From Streptomyces sp. G-G2 (GTDB lineage: Bacteria; Actinomycetota; Actinomycetes; Streptomycetales; Streptomycetaceae), in NCBI RefSeq assembly GCF_030063135.1, contig NZ_JASISO010000013.1:1-64000 (forward strand): a stretch of 64,000 bases of DNA, given 5' to 3'. Position numbers and translations under genes: made by a program. How positions within the stretch are numbered: the first letter of the stretch is position 1; every line of letters begins with the position of its first letter. This document shows positions 41,633-50,611 of this stretch, piece after piece. The notes under the pieces are model-generated. The model ran no database searches, was not told the DNA's origin, and saw only the letters and a list, made by a program, of their open reading frames with translations.

Positions 41633-43041
41633 CACAGGGTCCGCAGCGCGCGGTCGAGGACCTGCACGCCGAAGTGCAGGGCGTCGACGGGGACCCGTTC
41701 GTCCACGCCGTGGAAGAGGGACCAGTAGTCGAAGCCGGGGGGCAGTTTGAGCGGCGAGTAGCCGTAGCCGGTGATGCCGAGCCGGGAGAACTGCTTGGCG
41801 TCGGTGCCCCCGGCCATGCAGAAGGGGACCACGCGCCCCTCGGGGTCGAAGTGCTCGACGGCCTCGCGCAGGACGGCGAACGTCCGCCCGTCGAGCGGTG
41901 CTTCGAGGGGCGCCTCGCGGTGGTGGAACTCCCAGTCGACGTCGGGGCCGGTGAGCGCGTCCAGGGTGGCGCGGAACTCCGGCTCGCCGCCGGGCAGCAT
42001 CCGGCCGTCGATGTAGGCGGTGGCATGCCCGGGGATCACGTTGAGCTTGTAACCGGCGCTGAGCATGCTGGGGTTGGCGCTGTTGCGCACGGTCCCCTCG
42101 ACCAGCATCGCGGCGGGCCCGAGCCGGGCCAGTACCGCGCCGAGGTCGAAGCCGGGGGCCCGGGGGTCCACCGACTCCCCCTGGAGCGCCATGAGTTCGG
42201 TGAGGCAGGCGGCGACGGTGTCGGTCATGCGCACCGGCCATTCGTGTTCGCCGATCCGCGCGACGGCGGCGGCGAGCCGGGTGACGGCATTGGCCCGGTT
42301 GGGCTTGGAGCCGTGGCCCGCGGTGCCGTGCGCGGTCAACTTCAGCCAGGCGGTGCCCCGTTCACCCGCGGCGACGGGGTAGACCGCCCGACCGGGACCG
42401 GTGTGGACGGTGAAGGCCCCGGATTCGCTGAGTCCCTCCGTACACCCCTCGAAGAGGTGCGCGTGCCGGTCGGCGAGGAAGCCCGAGCCGTCGACGGCGC
42501 TGTCCTCCTCGTCGGCGGTGAGGGCGATCACGATGTCGCGGCGCGGTCTGACGCCCGCCCGGGCCCAGGCCCGTACGACCGCCAGGATCATCGCGTCCAT
42601 GTTCTTCATGTCGACGGCCCCGCGGCCCCAGACCACCCCGTCGCGGACCTCCCCCGAGAAGGGGTCCACGCTCCAGTCGGCGGCCTCGGCGGGCACCACG
42701 TCCAGGTGGCCGTGGACGAGCAGCGCGTCGGCGCCGGGGTCGGTCCCCCCGATCCGGGCCACCACATTGGTGCGGCCCGGGGTGCGCTCCAGCAGTACGG
42801 GCTCCAGCCCGGCGGCGGCCAGGCGTTCGGCGGCGTACTCGGCGGCCGGGCGTTCGCGGCAGTCGCCGCCGCCCCGGTTGGTGGTGTCGATGCGGATCAG
42901 ACCGGAGGTGAACTCGACGACCTCGTCGAGCGCCGTCCGGTCGACGGCCGTCGTCACCGCTCGCGAACCAGCCGAACCAGCCGAGGCGTCCGTGGCGTCC
43001 GTGGCGTCCGTGGCGTCCAGAACCTGTTCCATGTCACCCAT
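41632..43041 (-). CDS. M20/M25/M40 family metallopeptidase
   Basis: A 469-residue peptidase. Metal-binding motifs are LLVHGHLDVVPA, WGRGAVDMKNMDA and ALTADEEDSAVDG; a late histidine lies in GFDYWSLFHGVDE. The family hydrolyses dipeptides, acyl-amino acids or carbamoyl amino acids. The ATG at 43041 has GGAGGAG upstream, and the N-terminus carries a TDA/DAT repeat encoded by a 9-bp tandem repeat (42985-43018). It overlaps the M55 gene by 8 bases. Confidence 0.9.
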   Translation of the reverse strand: MGDMEQVLDATDATDATDASAGSAGSRAVTTAVDRTALDEVVEFTSGLIRIDTTNRGGGDCRERPAAEYAAERLAAAGLEPVLLERTPGRTNVVARIGGTDPGADALLVHGHLDVVPAEAADWSVDPFSGEVRDGVVWGRGAVDMKNMDAMILAVVRAWARAGVRPRRDIVIALTADEEDSAVDGSGFLADRHAHLFEGCTEGLSESGAFTVHTGPGRAVYPVAAGERGTAWLKLTAHGTAGHGSKPNRANAVTRLAAAVARIGEHEWPVRMTDTVAACLTELMALQGESVDPRAPGFDLGAVLARLGPAAMLVEGTVRNSANPSMLSAGYKLNVIPGHATAYIDGRMLPGGEPEFRATLDALTGPDVDWEFHHREAPLEAPLDGRTFAVLREAVEHFDPEGRVVPFCMAGGTDAKQFSRLGITGYGYSPLKLPPGFDYWSLFHGVDERVPVDALHFGVQVLDRALRTL

Positions 43042-43867
43042 ACTGCTCCTCCACCGCTGCCGAGACGATCGTCGTGACCGTCTTGAAGGTCCGGATCCCC
43101 TCGTACATCGCCCCACTGGTGTAGCCGATCCGGCGCTCACCGGTCCGCTCGACCCCCGGAACCACGGTCGCGGCCATCGCGAGGTGTTCGGCGTCGAACT
43201 CCACCTCGACGGTGAAGGGGCCGCGGCGCACCGGCTCGTACCGCACCGCGAGGGCGGTGGCCTCCTTGGCGGCGGCCCGGATGTCGGCGGCGGTCCGGGC
43301 GGGGGTGCGGCACACCGCCGCGTAGCGCGACACGTGGTCCTTCACGGCGACCGTACGGGCGCCGGGCGCGTACCCGGCGGCGTCCGCGCAGGTCAGGTCG
43401 TCGCCCGTGACGAGGACCACGGGGACCCCGTACTCGGCGACCACCAGGGAGTTGAGCCTGCCCTCGCTCGCGCGCACGCCGTTGACCCAGACCCCGGTGA
43501 TGGAGTTGGCGAGGTAGGTGTGCGCGAGGACGCCCGCTTCGCCCGCGCCGGTGTGGTAGCCGACGAAGGCGATCCCGTCGACGTCTCCGTGCTGGACCCC
43601 CTCGACCATGGAGAGGGACTTGTGGCGGCCGGTGAGCATCTGCACGCGCTCGTCCAGCCGCTCCAGCAGCAGGTTGCGCATGGTCCAGTGGGCTTCGTTG
43701 ACGAGCACCTCGTCGGCGCCGCCGTCGAAGAAGCCGAGGGCCGCCGCGTTCACGTCGGAGGTGAACATGGCGCGGCAGCGTTCCCACTGGGGGGTGCCGG
43801 GCAGGACGTCCGCGGGCCAGGTGACGCCGGTGGCGCCTTCCATGTCGGCGGAGACGAGGATCTTCAT
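43034..43867 (-). CDS. M55 family D-aminopeptidase (DppA-like)
   Basis: A 277-residue zinc D-aminopeptidase-like protein. The N-terminal KILVSADMEGATGV holds the metal-binding Asp-x-Glu, with further ligands in ADEVLVNEAHWTMRN and GVQHGDVDGIAFVGYHTG. DppA removes D-amino acids from peptides, as in peptidoglycan-peptide recycling. The ATG at 43867 is preceded by a purine-rich region. It is the first gene of a run of six, followed by M20, S9, GNAT, arginase-like and DUF5107 genes. Confidence 0.9.
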   Translation of the reverse strand: MKILVSADMEGATGVTWPADVLPGTPQWERCRAMFTSDVNAAALGFFDGGADEVLVNEAHWTMRNLLLERLDERVQMLTGRHKSLSMVEGVQHGDVDGIAFVGYHTGAGEAGVLAHTYLANSITGVWVNGVRASEGRLNSLVVAEYGVPVVLVTGDDLTCADAAGYAPGARTVAVKDHVSRYAAVCRTPARTAADIRAAAKEATALAVRYEPVRRGPFTVEVEFDAEHLAMAATVVPGVERTGERRIGYTSGAMYEGIRTFKTVTTIVSAAVEEQYG

Positions 43868-44096
43868 CAGGGCCCCCGGGCGGTCGGTCGCGACGCAGGT
43901 GCCCCAGCCTATCCAGGGCCACCGCCCGCGCCCAGGGAGCGGCGCGCCGGGCGCCGCCGCGCGGGCGCCGCGTACGGGCGGGCGCGGAGAGCGGCCGGGC
44001 ACGGCGGGCCGGGCCGCGGTGTCCACTCGAACCGGTGAGCCGCCGCGGGGGCGCCCACCGGTCCGCGGTCCCCTCACGGGGCCGCCCGGCACTGGC

Positions 44097-44540
44097 TCAG
44101 CCCTCGACCTCGGCGGCCAGCTTCTCCAGCACCGCGTCGTAGATCCGGCCCAGGCCCTTGGGCGCGAAGGTGCGCTCGAAGAACCCGCCGATGCCGCCCG
44201 CGCCGTTCCACACGGTGCTGACCACGGCCTTCGCCGCCCCCTCGCCCGCCGGGGTCACGGTCCAGGTGGTGACCATGGAGGAGTTGCGGTCCTTCTCCAC
44301 GAGCTGCCCGTCCGTGGGCTCGGTGACCTCCAGCAGGCAGTCACGCACGCGCTTGCTGGTGGCCTGGAGCTTCCAGTGGACCAGGGTGCCCTCGCCGTCG
44401 CCGCCCTCGCGCACCTCGTACTCGCTGAAGTGCTCGGGGAGCAGCTTGCTCCGGGTGCCGCTGTAGTCCGCCAGCGCGTCGAACACGGTCTCCGCGTCGG
44501 CCGCGATGATCCGCTCCGTGGTGGCCTCGACCTGCGCCAT
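44097..44540 (-). CDS. SRPBCC (START-like) family protein
   Basis: A 147-residue protein of the SRPBCC/polyketide-cyclase-like family, with a hydrophobic ligand-binding pocket (IIAADAETVFDALADYSG at the N-terminus and the C-terminal helix GRIYDAVLEKLAAEV). The ATG at 44540 has AGGAAC upstream. It is not within a polyketide cluster, so a general lipid or small-molecule-binding role is more likely than a cyclase. Confidence 0.85.
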   Translation of the reverse strand: MAQVEATTERIIAADAETVFDALADYSGTRSKLLPEHFSEYEVREGGDGEGTLVHWKLQATSKRVRDCLLEVTEPTDGQLVEKDRNSSMVTTWTVTPAGEGAAKAVVSTVWNGAGGIGGFFERTFAPKGLGRIYDAVLEKLAAEVEG

Positions 44541-44836
44541 ACCTGTTCCTCCAGCAGTTGTGATCGCACTTCCCCCGCAAGCCAACCACCTCCGGGTCGG
44601 CCGCCCAAATCCGGGGTCCGCCGCGGCAACGCGCCGCGGGGGCCCGCTCCGCGGGGTCGGCCTGGCGGTCACACGTTCCTCCGCGGCGCGAGCGCCGCGG
44701 GCGGCCCGTCGGCCCCGCGCGCCACCCGTCCGCGCCGCTGAAATGTCATCAGATCGGGCCAACGCGCCTCCCAATCCCGGCTTCCGCCCGCTGGTTCCGG
44801 GACGATTCCGCCCAGAACCCTCGGCTGGGAGGCCCC

Positions 44837-46387
44837 ATGATCCGCCCCTTGAAGAAGCGCGCCGCGGTGCTGCTGTCGGTCGCCACCGTCGCCACCGCCC
44901 TCGCGAGCCCGGTCACGGCCGCCGCCCCCGTCGCTCCGGCGCTGCGCTGGAGCGACTGCAAGACCGCCCGCTACCCGACCCTCCAGTGCGCCTCCCTCTC
45001 GGTCCCCCTCGATCACGACCGGCCCGCCGGGCGGCGGATCTCCCTCGCCCTGACCCGGGTCCCGCACACCGGCAAGACCTCCCAGGGGCCGCTCCTGGTC
45101 AACCCGGGCGGACCGGGCGGCAGCGGGCGGGCCCTGGCCGGTTACGTGGCCTCCGCGCTCCCCAAGGCGGTGGCCGCCCAGTACGACGTCATCGGCTTCG
45201 ACCCGCGCGGGGTCGGCAAGAGCGAGCCCGCGCTGGACTGCGCCGCCGGGCACTTCGCGGCCGTACGCCCGGACTCCGTGCCCCTCGATCCGGCCGTCGA
45301 GCGGGCCAACCTGGAGCGGGTGCGGTCCTTCGCCGGGGCCTGCGGCGCCAAGCACGCGGACGTCCTGCCCCACATCGGCACGGTCGCGGCCGCCCGGGAC
45401 ATCGAGCTGGTGCGCGCGGCCCTCGGCGCGCCCCGGATCAGCTACTTCGGCTACTCGTACGGGACCTACCTGGGCGCGGTCTACGCGAAGCTGTACCCGC
45501 ACCGCGTGCACCGGCTGGTGCTGGACTCCATCGTCGACCCGGACGGCATCTGGTACGAGGACAACCTCACCCAGGACCGCGCCTTCGACGCCCGCCACAA
45601 GGCCTTCCTGGCCTGGGTGGCCCGCTACGACTCCGCCTACCACCTGGGCACCGACCCGGCCGGGGTGGAGAAGCGCTGGTACGCGATGCGGGAGGAACTG
45701 CGCACCAGGCCGGCGGGCGGGAAGGTGGGCCCGGCCGAGCTGGAGGACACCTACATGCCGGGCGGCTACTACAACGGCTACTGGCCCAGCCTCGCGGAGG
45801 TCTTCGCCTCCTACGCGGCGCGCGGCGAGACCAAACCCCTGGTGGCGGCCTACGAGCGGTTCGGGGCGGTGGAGCCTTCGGCGGGCAACAGCTACAGCGT
45901 CTACACGGCGGTCCAGTGCCGTGACTCGGCCTGGCCGAAGGACTGGAACACCTGGCGCGCCGACATGTGGCGCACGCACGCCGAGGCGCCCTTCATGACC
46001 TGGAACAACGCCTGGTACAACGCCCCGTGCGCGTTCTGGCCGACGGAGCCCCTGGCGGCCCCGGACGTCACCAACGCCGAACTGCCGCCCGCCCTGCTCT
46101 TCCAGGCCACCCTGGACGCGGCGACCCCGTACCGGGGCGGGGTGCGCATGCACGAGAAGCTGAAGAACTCCGCGCTGGTGGTCGAGGAGGGCGGCGGCAA
46201 CCACGGCATCGCGCTCAGCGGCAACACCTGCCTGGACGAGAAGCTGGCGGCGTACCTGGCCACGGGCGCGGCGGCGGACGCGGCCTGCGCGGCCCGCCCC
46301 GATCCGAAGCCCGCCGCTGCCACCCGCGCCGTTCCGGCGACCGCGGGCGGCGCCGCCCTGCACGGCATGCTCGGCTTCCGCGGCTGA
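44837..46387 (+). CDS. Secreted alpha/beta hydrolase, TAP-like (tripeptidyl aminopeptidase family)
   Basis: A 516-residue exported hydrolase. A Sec-type signal (RPLKKRAAVLLSVATVATAL, then ASPVTAAAP) covers residues 1-30. The nucleophile is in YFGYSYGTYLG (about 215), the oxyanion region in NPGGPGGSG (about 90), and the His in GGGNHGIAL (about 455), with the TAP-like C-terminal domain. Homologues include SlpD/SlpE mycelial tripeptidyl aminopeptidases. The ATG at 44837 follows GGGAGG. It fits the peptide-catabolism theme of the adjacent M55/M20/S9 run, from outside the cell. Confidence 0.9.
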   Translation: MIRPLKKRAAVLLSVATVATALASPVTAAAPVAPALRWSDCKTARYPTLQCASLSVPLDHDRPAGRRISLALTRVPHTGKTSQGPLLVNPGGPGGSGRALAGYVASALPKAVAAQYDVIGFDPRGVGKSEPALDCAAGHFAAVRPDSVPLDPAVERANLERVRSFAGACGAKHADVLPHIGTVAAARDIELVRAALGAPRISYFGYSYGTYLGAVYAKLYPHRVHRLVLDSIVDPDGIWYEDNLTQDRAFDARHKAFLAWVARYDSAYHLGTDPAGVEKRWYAMREELRTRPAGGKVGPAELEDTYMPGGYYNGYWPSLAEVFASYAARGETKPLVAAYERFGAVEPSAGNSYSVYTAVQCRDSAWPKDWNTWRADMWRTHAEAPFMTWNNAWYNAPCAFWPTEPLAAPDVTNAELPPALLFQATLDAATPYRGGVRMHEKLKNSALVVEEGGGNHGIALSGNTCLDEKLAAYLATGAAADAACAARPDPKPAAATRAVPATAGGAALHGMLGFRG

Positions 46388-46405
46388 ACCCGGCGCGTGC
46401 CCGGC

Positions 46406-46467
46406 CCACCGCGACCGGCCGGAGGACCACCGCGACCGGCCGGAGGACCACCGCGACCGGCCGGAGG
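46406..46467. repeat. 21-bp tandem repeat between convergent genes
   Basis: Nearly three copies of a 21-bp unit (46406-46426, 46427-46447, 46448-46467) occupy almost the whole intergenic space between the TAP-like hydrolase and the HEAT-repeat gene. Units contain CCGGCCGG and could fold, so it may assist termination of both genes. Confidence 0.85.
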
Positions 46468-46469
46468 TG

Positions 46470-47027
46470 TCAGGCGGGGGCCGTGAGCCCCCGCAGCGCC
46501 TCGGTCGCGGCCACCGCGAGGCGCGGGTGGGACTGGGCCCGGGTCAGCACCTCCCGGGCCCGCGGGTCACCGAGCACGCCCAGCCCCTCCACGCAGGCCA
46601 GCGCCACCCGCCAGTACGGATCGCGCGGGCTCAGCAGCCGGGCGAGGGTGGCGATCAGGGTGGGGACGGATTCGGGAGCCCGCAGCGCCGTCAGGAGGCG
46701 GACGGGGTGCAGGGCGTAGGCCGTGCGCAGTTCGTTGGTGGCCAGGGCCGCCGCCGCGCGGGCGGTCCGGGGATCGTTCAGCACGGCGAGGACCTGCGCG
46801 GCGGCCTCGCAGCGCGGCGGGTCGCGGTGGTTGAGCAGCAGCACCAGGGACTCGAAGGCGCGCCGGTCACCGGCCAGCCCGAGCCGGTAGGCCGCCAGCT
46901 CCCGGGCCCACAGCGGACGGCCCGCGGCCGTCAGCGAATCGGCCAGCGCGTCCGGTCGCGCCGTCAACAGCGCGTCGTACTCCGGCGCTTGGTCCGCCTC
47001 TGCCCGTAGCCGCTCCAGCACGTTCAC
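46470..47027 (-). CDS. HEAT-repeat/adaptin-like helical protein
   Basis: A 185-residue all-helical protein built of HEAT-like repeats (ARELAAYRLGLAGDRRAF, CEAAAQVLAVLNDPRTA, YWRVALACVEGLGVLGDPRA). Such short HEAT proteins act as scaffolds. A GTG at 47027 is the start. It is convergent with the TAP-like hydrolase and divergent from the hydroxyacyl-CoA dehydrogenase. No function can be assigned. Confidence 0.8.
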   Translation of the reverse strand: MNVLERLRAEADQAPEYDALLTARPDALADSLTAAGRPLWARELAAYRLGLAGDRRAFESLVLLLNHRDPPRCEAAAQVLAVLNDPRTARAAAALATNELRTAYALHPVRLLTALRAPESVPTLIATLARLLSPRDPYWRVALACVEGLGVLGDPRAREVLTRAQSHPRLAVAATEALRGLTAPA

Positions 47028-47389
47028 CCACCCACCCTAGGACGGCCGCGGCACGGGCGAGCGGTGTACGTCACATCTGCGCAGGACATCTCCCGTGCTC
47101 TGGCCAACCGGTTACCGACGGGTTAATGTCCTCCACAACACGTACGAGAGCGGCCTGGTGACGCAGCCGCTCCCGTGTCCGTCGGTCCGGTACCCCGTTC
47201 TGCCCGGGTACCGATGCTCGTACGGCGTGGCCCCGGGACAGGGTCCGCCGCTCTCCGCCCCGCACGGCACAGCCCTGCATGGCACCCGCCCGTAAGGCCT
47301 CGCGTCTACGGACCTCCGCCCGCTCGGCATTCGGCGCGCCCCTGTGCGCGCGCCCTCCCTCAGTCGTCACTCTTCACTGGAGTCCCGCG
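47028..47389. other. Divergent intergenic region, candidate operator
   Basis: 362 bases without a gene between the HEAT-repeat protein and 3-hydroxyacyl-CoA dehydrogenase. It contains AACCGGTT (47106-47113) and two GGTTA repeats (47110-47114 and 47121-47125) 11 bases apart, with a weak -10-like TAATGT (47124-47129). The adjacent TetR regulator is a possible binder. There is no ORF with good coding character. Confidence 0.4.
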
Positions 47390-49210
47390 ATGGACCGTCA
47401 GTCCAGTCAGCCCACCCCGTCCGCTTCCGGACCCTCCTCCCTGCACACGATCGCCGTCGTCGGCCTCGGCACCATGGGCACCGGCATCGCCGAGGTCCTC
47501 GCCCGGGCCGGCCGCGAGGTCATCGGCATCGACATCGACGAGAGCGCGGGCCGCCGGGCCACGGCCGCACTGGCTGCCGCCACCGCCCGTTCGGTCACCC
47601 GCGAGCGGCTGACCGGGCAGGAGCGGGACGCCGTGCTCTCCCGCTTCCGCACCTTCACCGAGCTGACCGCGGCGGCCGACGCCGACCTCGTCATCGAGGT
47701 CGTCCCGGAGTCCTACGAGCTCAAGCAGCAGGTCTTCGCCGCGCTGGACGCCATCGTGCGCCCCGACGCGCTGCTCGCCACCGGGACGAACGCGCTGTCC
47801 GTGACCCGGCTCGCCGCCGAGTCCCGGCACCCCGAGCGCGTGCTGGGCCTGCACTTCTTCAACCCGGCCCCGGCGATGAAGCTGGTGGAGATCGTCTCCT
47901 GCGTGCTCACCGCCCCGTCCGCCGTCGAGGCGGTCACCGCGCTCGCCCGGGAGCTGGGCAAGGAGCCGGTGGCGGCGGGCGACCGGCCCGGGTTCGTGGC
48001 CGACGGGCTGCTCTTCGGCTACCTGAACCAGGCCGCCGCCATGTACGAGGCGAAGTACGCCTCCCGCGAGGACATCGACGCGGCCATGAAACTGGGCTGC
48101 GGTCTGCCGATGGGGCCGCTGGCCCTGCTGGACCTGATCGGCGTGGACACCGCCCGTACCGTCCTGGAGGCCATGTACGCCTCCTCCGGCGACCGGCTGC
48201 ACGCCCCGGCCCCGATCCTGGGCCACCTCGCGGAGGCCGGACTGACCGGCCGCAAGTCCGGGCGCGGTTTCTACACGTACGAGGCCCAGGGCAGCCCGGT
48301 CATCGTGCGCGACCTCCAGACCCCGCTGGACGGCGCCGTGATCGCCGCGAGCCGCCCGGTCTCCTCGGTCGGCGTGGCCGGTTCCGGCACGATGGCGAGC
48401 GGGATCGCCCAGGTCTTCGCCCAGGCCGGGTACTCCGTGGTGCTGGCGGGGCGCAGCCAGGACAAGGCGGACGCGGCGAAGGCCGCGATCGGCAAGTCCC
48501 TGGCCCGTGCGGTGGACAAGGGACGGCTGACGGCGGAGGCCGCGGCGCGGACCCTGGACCGGATCTCCCCGGCCGGTTCGCTGGAGGCCTTCGCCGAGGT
48601 CGACCTGGCGGTGGAGGCGGTCGCCGAGGACCTGGCGGTCAAGCAGGACCTGTTCGCGGCCCTGGACAAGGTGTGCAGGCCCGGCGCGGTGCTGGCCACC
48701 ACCACCTCGTCCCTGCCCGTGATCGCGATCGCCCGCGCGACCTCGCGCCCGCAGGACGTGATCGGCATGCACTTCTTCAACCCGGCGCCCGCGATGAAGC
48801 TGGTCGAGGTGGTCCGTACGGTCCTGACCGCCGACGACGTGCACACCACGGTCCGGGCGGTCTGCGCCAAGGTGCGCAAGCACCCGGTGGACTGCGGGGA
48901 CCGGGCGGGGTTCATCGTGAACGCGCTGCTGTTCCCGTACCTCAACAACGCGATCAAGATGGTCGAGCAGCACTACGCGAGCCTCGACGAGATCGACGCG
49001 GCGATGAAGCTGGGCGCCGGTTACCCGATGGGGCCCTTCGAACTCCTCGACGTGGTCGGTCTGGACGTCTCGCTCGCCATCGAGAAGGTGCTCCACAAGG
49101 AGTTCCGGGACCCGGGGCTGGCCCCCTCCGCGCTGCTGGAGCACCTGGTCGCGGCGGGCTGCCTGGGCCGCAAGACCGGCCGCGGTTTCCGTGAGTACGC
49201 CCGCCGGTAG
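47390..49210 (+). CDS. Tandem-duplicated 3-hydroxyacyl-CoA dehydrogenase
   Basis: A 606-residue protein made of two complete 3-hydroxyacyl-CoA dehydrogenase units (about 15-295 and 310-605). Each has an NAD-binding strand-turn (VVGLGTMGTGIAEV; VAGSGTMASGIAQV), the HFFNPAPAMKLVE motif, and the C-terminal GLPMGPLALLDLIG/GYPMGPFELLDVVG part. The enzyme oxidises (S)-3-hydroxybutyryl-CoA-like substrates with NAD(P). The ATG at 47390 is used. It sits beside ethylmalonyl-CoA pathway genes, so it may form or consume 3-hydroxybutyryl-CoA upstream of crotonyl-CoA. Confidence 0.9.
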   Translation: MDRQSSQPTPSASGPSSLHTIAVVGLGTMGTGIAEVLARAGREVIGIDIDESAGRRATAALAAATARSVTRERLTGQERDAVLSRFRTFTELTAAADADLVIEVVPESYELKQQVFAALDAIVRPDALLATGTNALSVTRLAAESRHPERVLGLHFFNPAPAMKLVEIVSCVLTAPSAVEAVTALARELGKEPVAAGDRPGFVADGLLFGYLNQAAAMYEAKYASREDIDAAMKLGCGLPMGPLALLDLIGVDTARTVLEAMYASSGDRLHAPAPILGHLAEAGLTGRKSGRGFYTYEAQGSPVIVRDLQTPLDGAVIAASRPVSSVGVAGSGTMASGIAQVFAQAGYSVVLAGRSQDKADAAKAAIGKSLARAVDKGRLTAEAAARTLDRISPAGSLEAFAEVDLAVEAVAEDLAVKQDLFAALDKVCRPGAVLATTTSSLPVIAIARATSRPQDVIGMHFFNPAPAMKLVEVVRTVLTADDVHTTVRAVCAKVRKHPVDCGDRAGFIVNALLFPYLNNAIKMVEQHYASLDEIDAAMKLGAGYPMGPFELLDVVGLDVSLAIEKVLHKEFRDPGLAPSALLEHLVAAGCLGRKTGRGFREYARR

Positions 49211-49396
49211 GCCGCGGGCACCAGAGCCGGATGCGTGGGGAGGGCTGCTCGGCAACGCCGGACCCTCACGGCGGGACACTCCCACCGAGCCCAGTGCGGG
49301 CCCTCCCCCGCATCCACCCCCGTCAGTGACCGGTCGCGGCCCCCGGCCGGGGCCCCGCAGGAGCGCTCTCCCGGGCGAATGAAGTACTTTCGCTCT

Positions 49397-50215
49397 ATGT
49401 CCCAGCCCGCCAAGACCTCGTCCCGCGCCACCTCCGCCTCCGACGCCCCGGAGAGCGCCGCGGGTACCCGGGCGGCCGCCCAGCGCCTGAAGATGCGCCG
49501 CGAGCTGGCCGCGGCGGCCATGGAGCTGTTCGCGACCAAGGGGTACGAGGCCACCACGGTCGACGAGATCGCCGCGACCGCGGGGGTGGCGCGCAGGACC
49601 TTCTTCCGGCACTTCCGTTCCAAGGAAGAGGCGATCTTCCCGGACCACGACGACACCCTGACCCGGGCCGAGGCGGTCCTGGACGTGGCCCCGGCGCACG
49701 AGCACCCGCTCGACACGGTGTGCCGGGGGATCAAGGAAGTCATGAAGATGTACGCCGCCTCGCCGGCGGTGTCGGTGGAGCGCTACCGGCTGACCCGTGA
49801 GGTGCCCGCCCTGCGGGAGCGCGAGATCGCCTCGGTGGCCCGCTACGAGCGGCTGTTCACGCGCTACCTGCTGGCACACTTCGACGAGCAGGACCACCAC
49901 GACGGCAACGACGACCCGCTGCTCGCCGAAGTGGCGGCCTCCGCGGTGGTCACCGCCCACAACCACGTGCTGCGGCGCTGGCTGCGGGCGGGCGGCCAGG
50001 GGGACGTGGAGGGGCAGCTGGACCACGCCTTCTCCATCGTGCGCAAGACCTTCGGCAGCGGCATCGGCGCCGGGCGCTCGGGCGCCGGGGGCGGAACCGC
50101 GGCTCCGGCCGCGGCCCGCACCGAGGGCGAGGTCCTGGTCGCGGTGGCCCGTACCGACGCACCGCTCGACGAGGTCATGCGGACGATCGAAGAGGCGCTG
50201 CGCAACAACAAGTAG
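49397..50215 (+). CDS. TetR-family transcriptional regulator
   Basis: A 272-residue TetR protein. The HTH is in TVDEIAATAGVARRTFFRHFRSKEEAIF (residues about 52-80), preceded by a flexible N-terminal 35 residues. The ligand domain ends with a Gly/Ala-rich linker and a further helical C-terminal segment. The ATG at 49397 was chosen over 49379 by similarity to the family N-terminus; neither has a strong ribosome site. It lies between the hydroxyacyl-CoA dehydrogenase and ccr genes and probably controls them. Confidence 0.88.
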   Translation: MSQPAKTSSRATSASDAPESAAGTRAAAQRLKMRRELAAAAMELFATKGYEATTVDEIAATAGVARRTFFRHFRSKEEAIFPDHDDTLTRAEAVLDVAPAHEHPLDTVCRGIKEVMKMYAASPAVSVERYRLTREVPALREREIASVARYERLFTRYLLAHFDEQDHHDGNDDPLLAEVAASAVVTAHNHVLRRWLRAGGQGDVEGQLDHAFSIVRKTFGSGIGAGRSGAGGGTAAPAAARTEGEVLVAVARTDAPLDEVMRTIEEALRNNK

Positions 50216-50228
50216 CGACGGTCGTCAC

Positions 50229-50259
50229 AAGGGCCGCTCCCGTTCCGGGGGCGGCCCTT
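50229..50259 (+). terminator. Hairpin terminator after tetR
   Basis: AAGGGCCGC (50229-50237) and GCGGCCCTT (50251-50259) form a 9-bp stem with a 13-base loop and a short T-run, 13 bases after the TetR stop. Confidence 0.75.
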
Positions 50260-50611
50260 TCCGTATGTCCAGCTTGCCCCTACTCGCGGGTAACTCTGAT
50301 CGATCATCGCTCATCTGCGCAGGTCAATCGGCAAATGAGAGAAGTTTTTGGCACGCAGTGCCTTGCCGAGTGACACGGGGTGCCATACGTTGAATCTCGT
50401 CCGGATGTCCCCGCGGCCCACGCCCACCACGGCACGGAACGCGCCCCGGACGCCTGCGTCACAGGCACCCTCCGCGCCACCAGCGCGTCGCCAGCACCAC
50501 CCCGCCGGACCGACGGCACACCTGTACCCGCACGTCCCCTCAGCAGCACCACCCAGCACCACCTTCGTAGACCCCTCAGCGTTCCCTCAACGCTCCGCCG
50601 GAGGCACCACC
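50260..50611. promoter_or_regulatory. ccr operon promoter region
   Basis: A 350-base leader before ccr. A promoter fits at TTGCCG (50363-50368), a 17-base spacer and TACGTT (50386-50391). The palindrome GGCACGCAGTGCC (50350-50362) abuts the -35 box, and TGATCGATCA (50297-50306) lies farther upstream. The dyad at the -35 box is a good place for the neighbouring TetR to block initiation. Confidence 0.55.

Noticed and set aside
44097..44540. Polyketide cyclase (SRPBCC protein)
   Set aside because: There are no polyketide synthase genes in the window, so only the fold family can be assigned.
46406..46467. CRISPR array or IS end between convergent genes
   Set aside because: Three abutting 21-bp units without spacers or inverted ends; a tandem repeat only.
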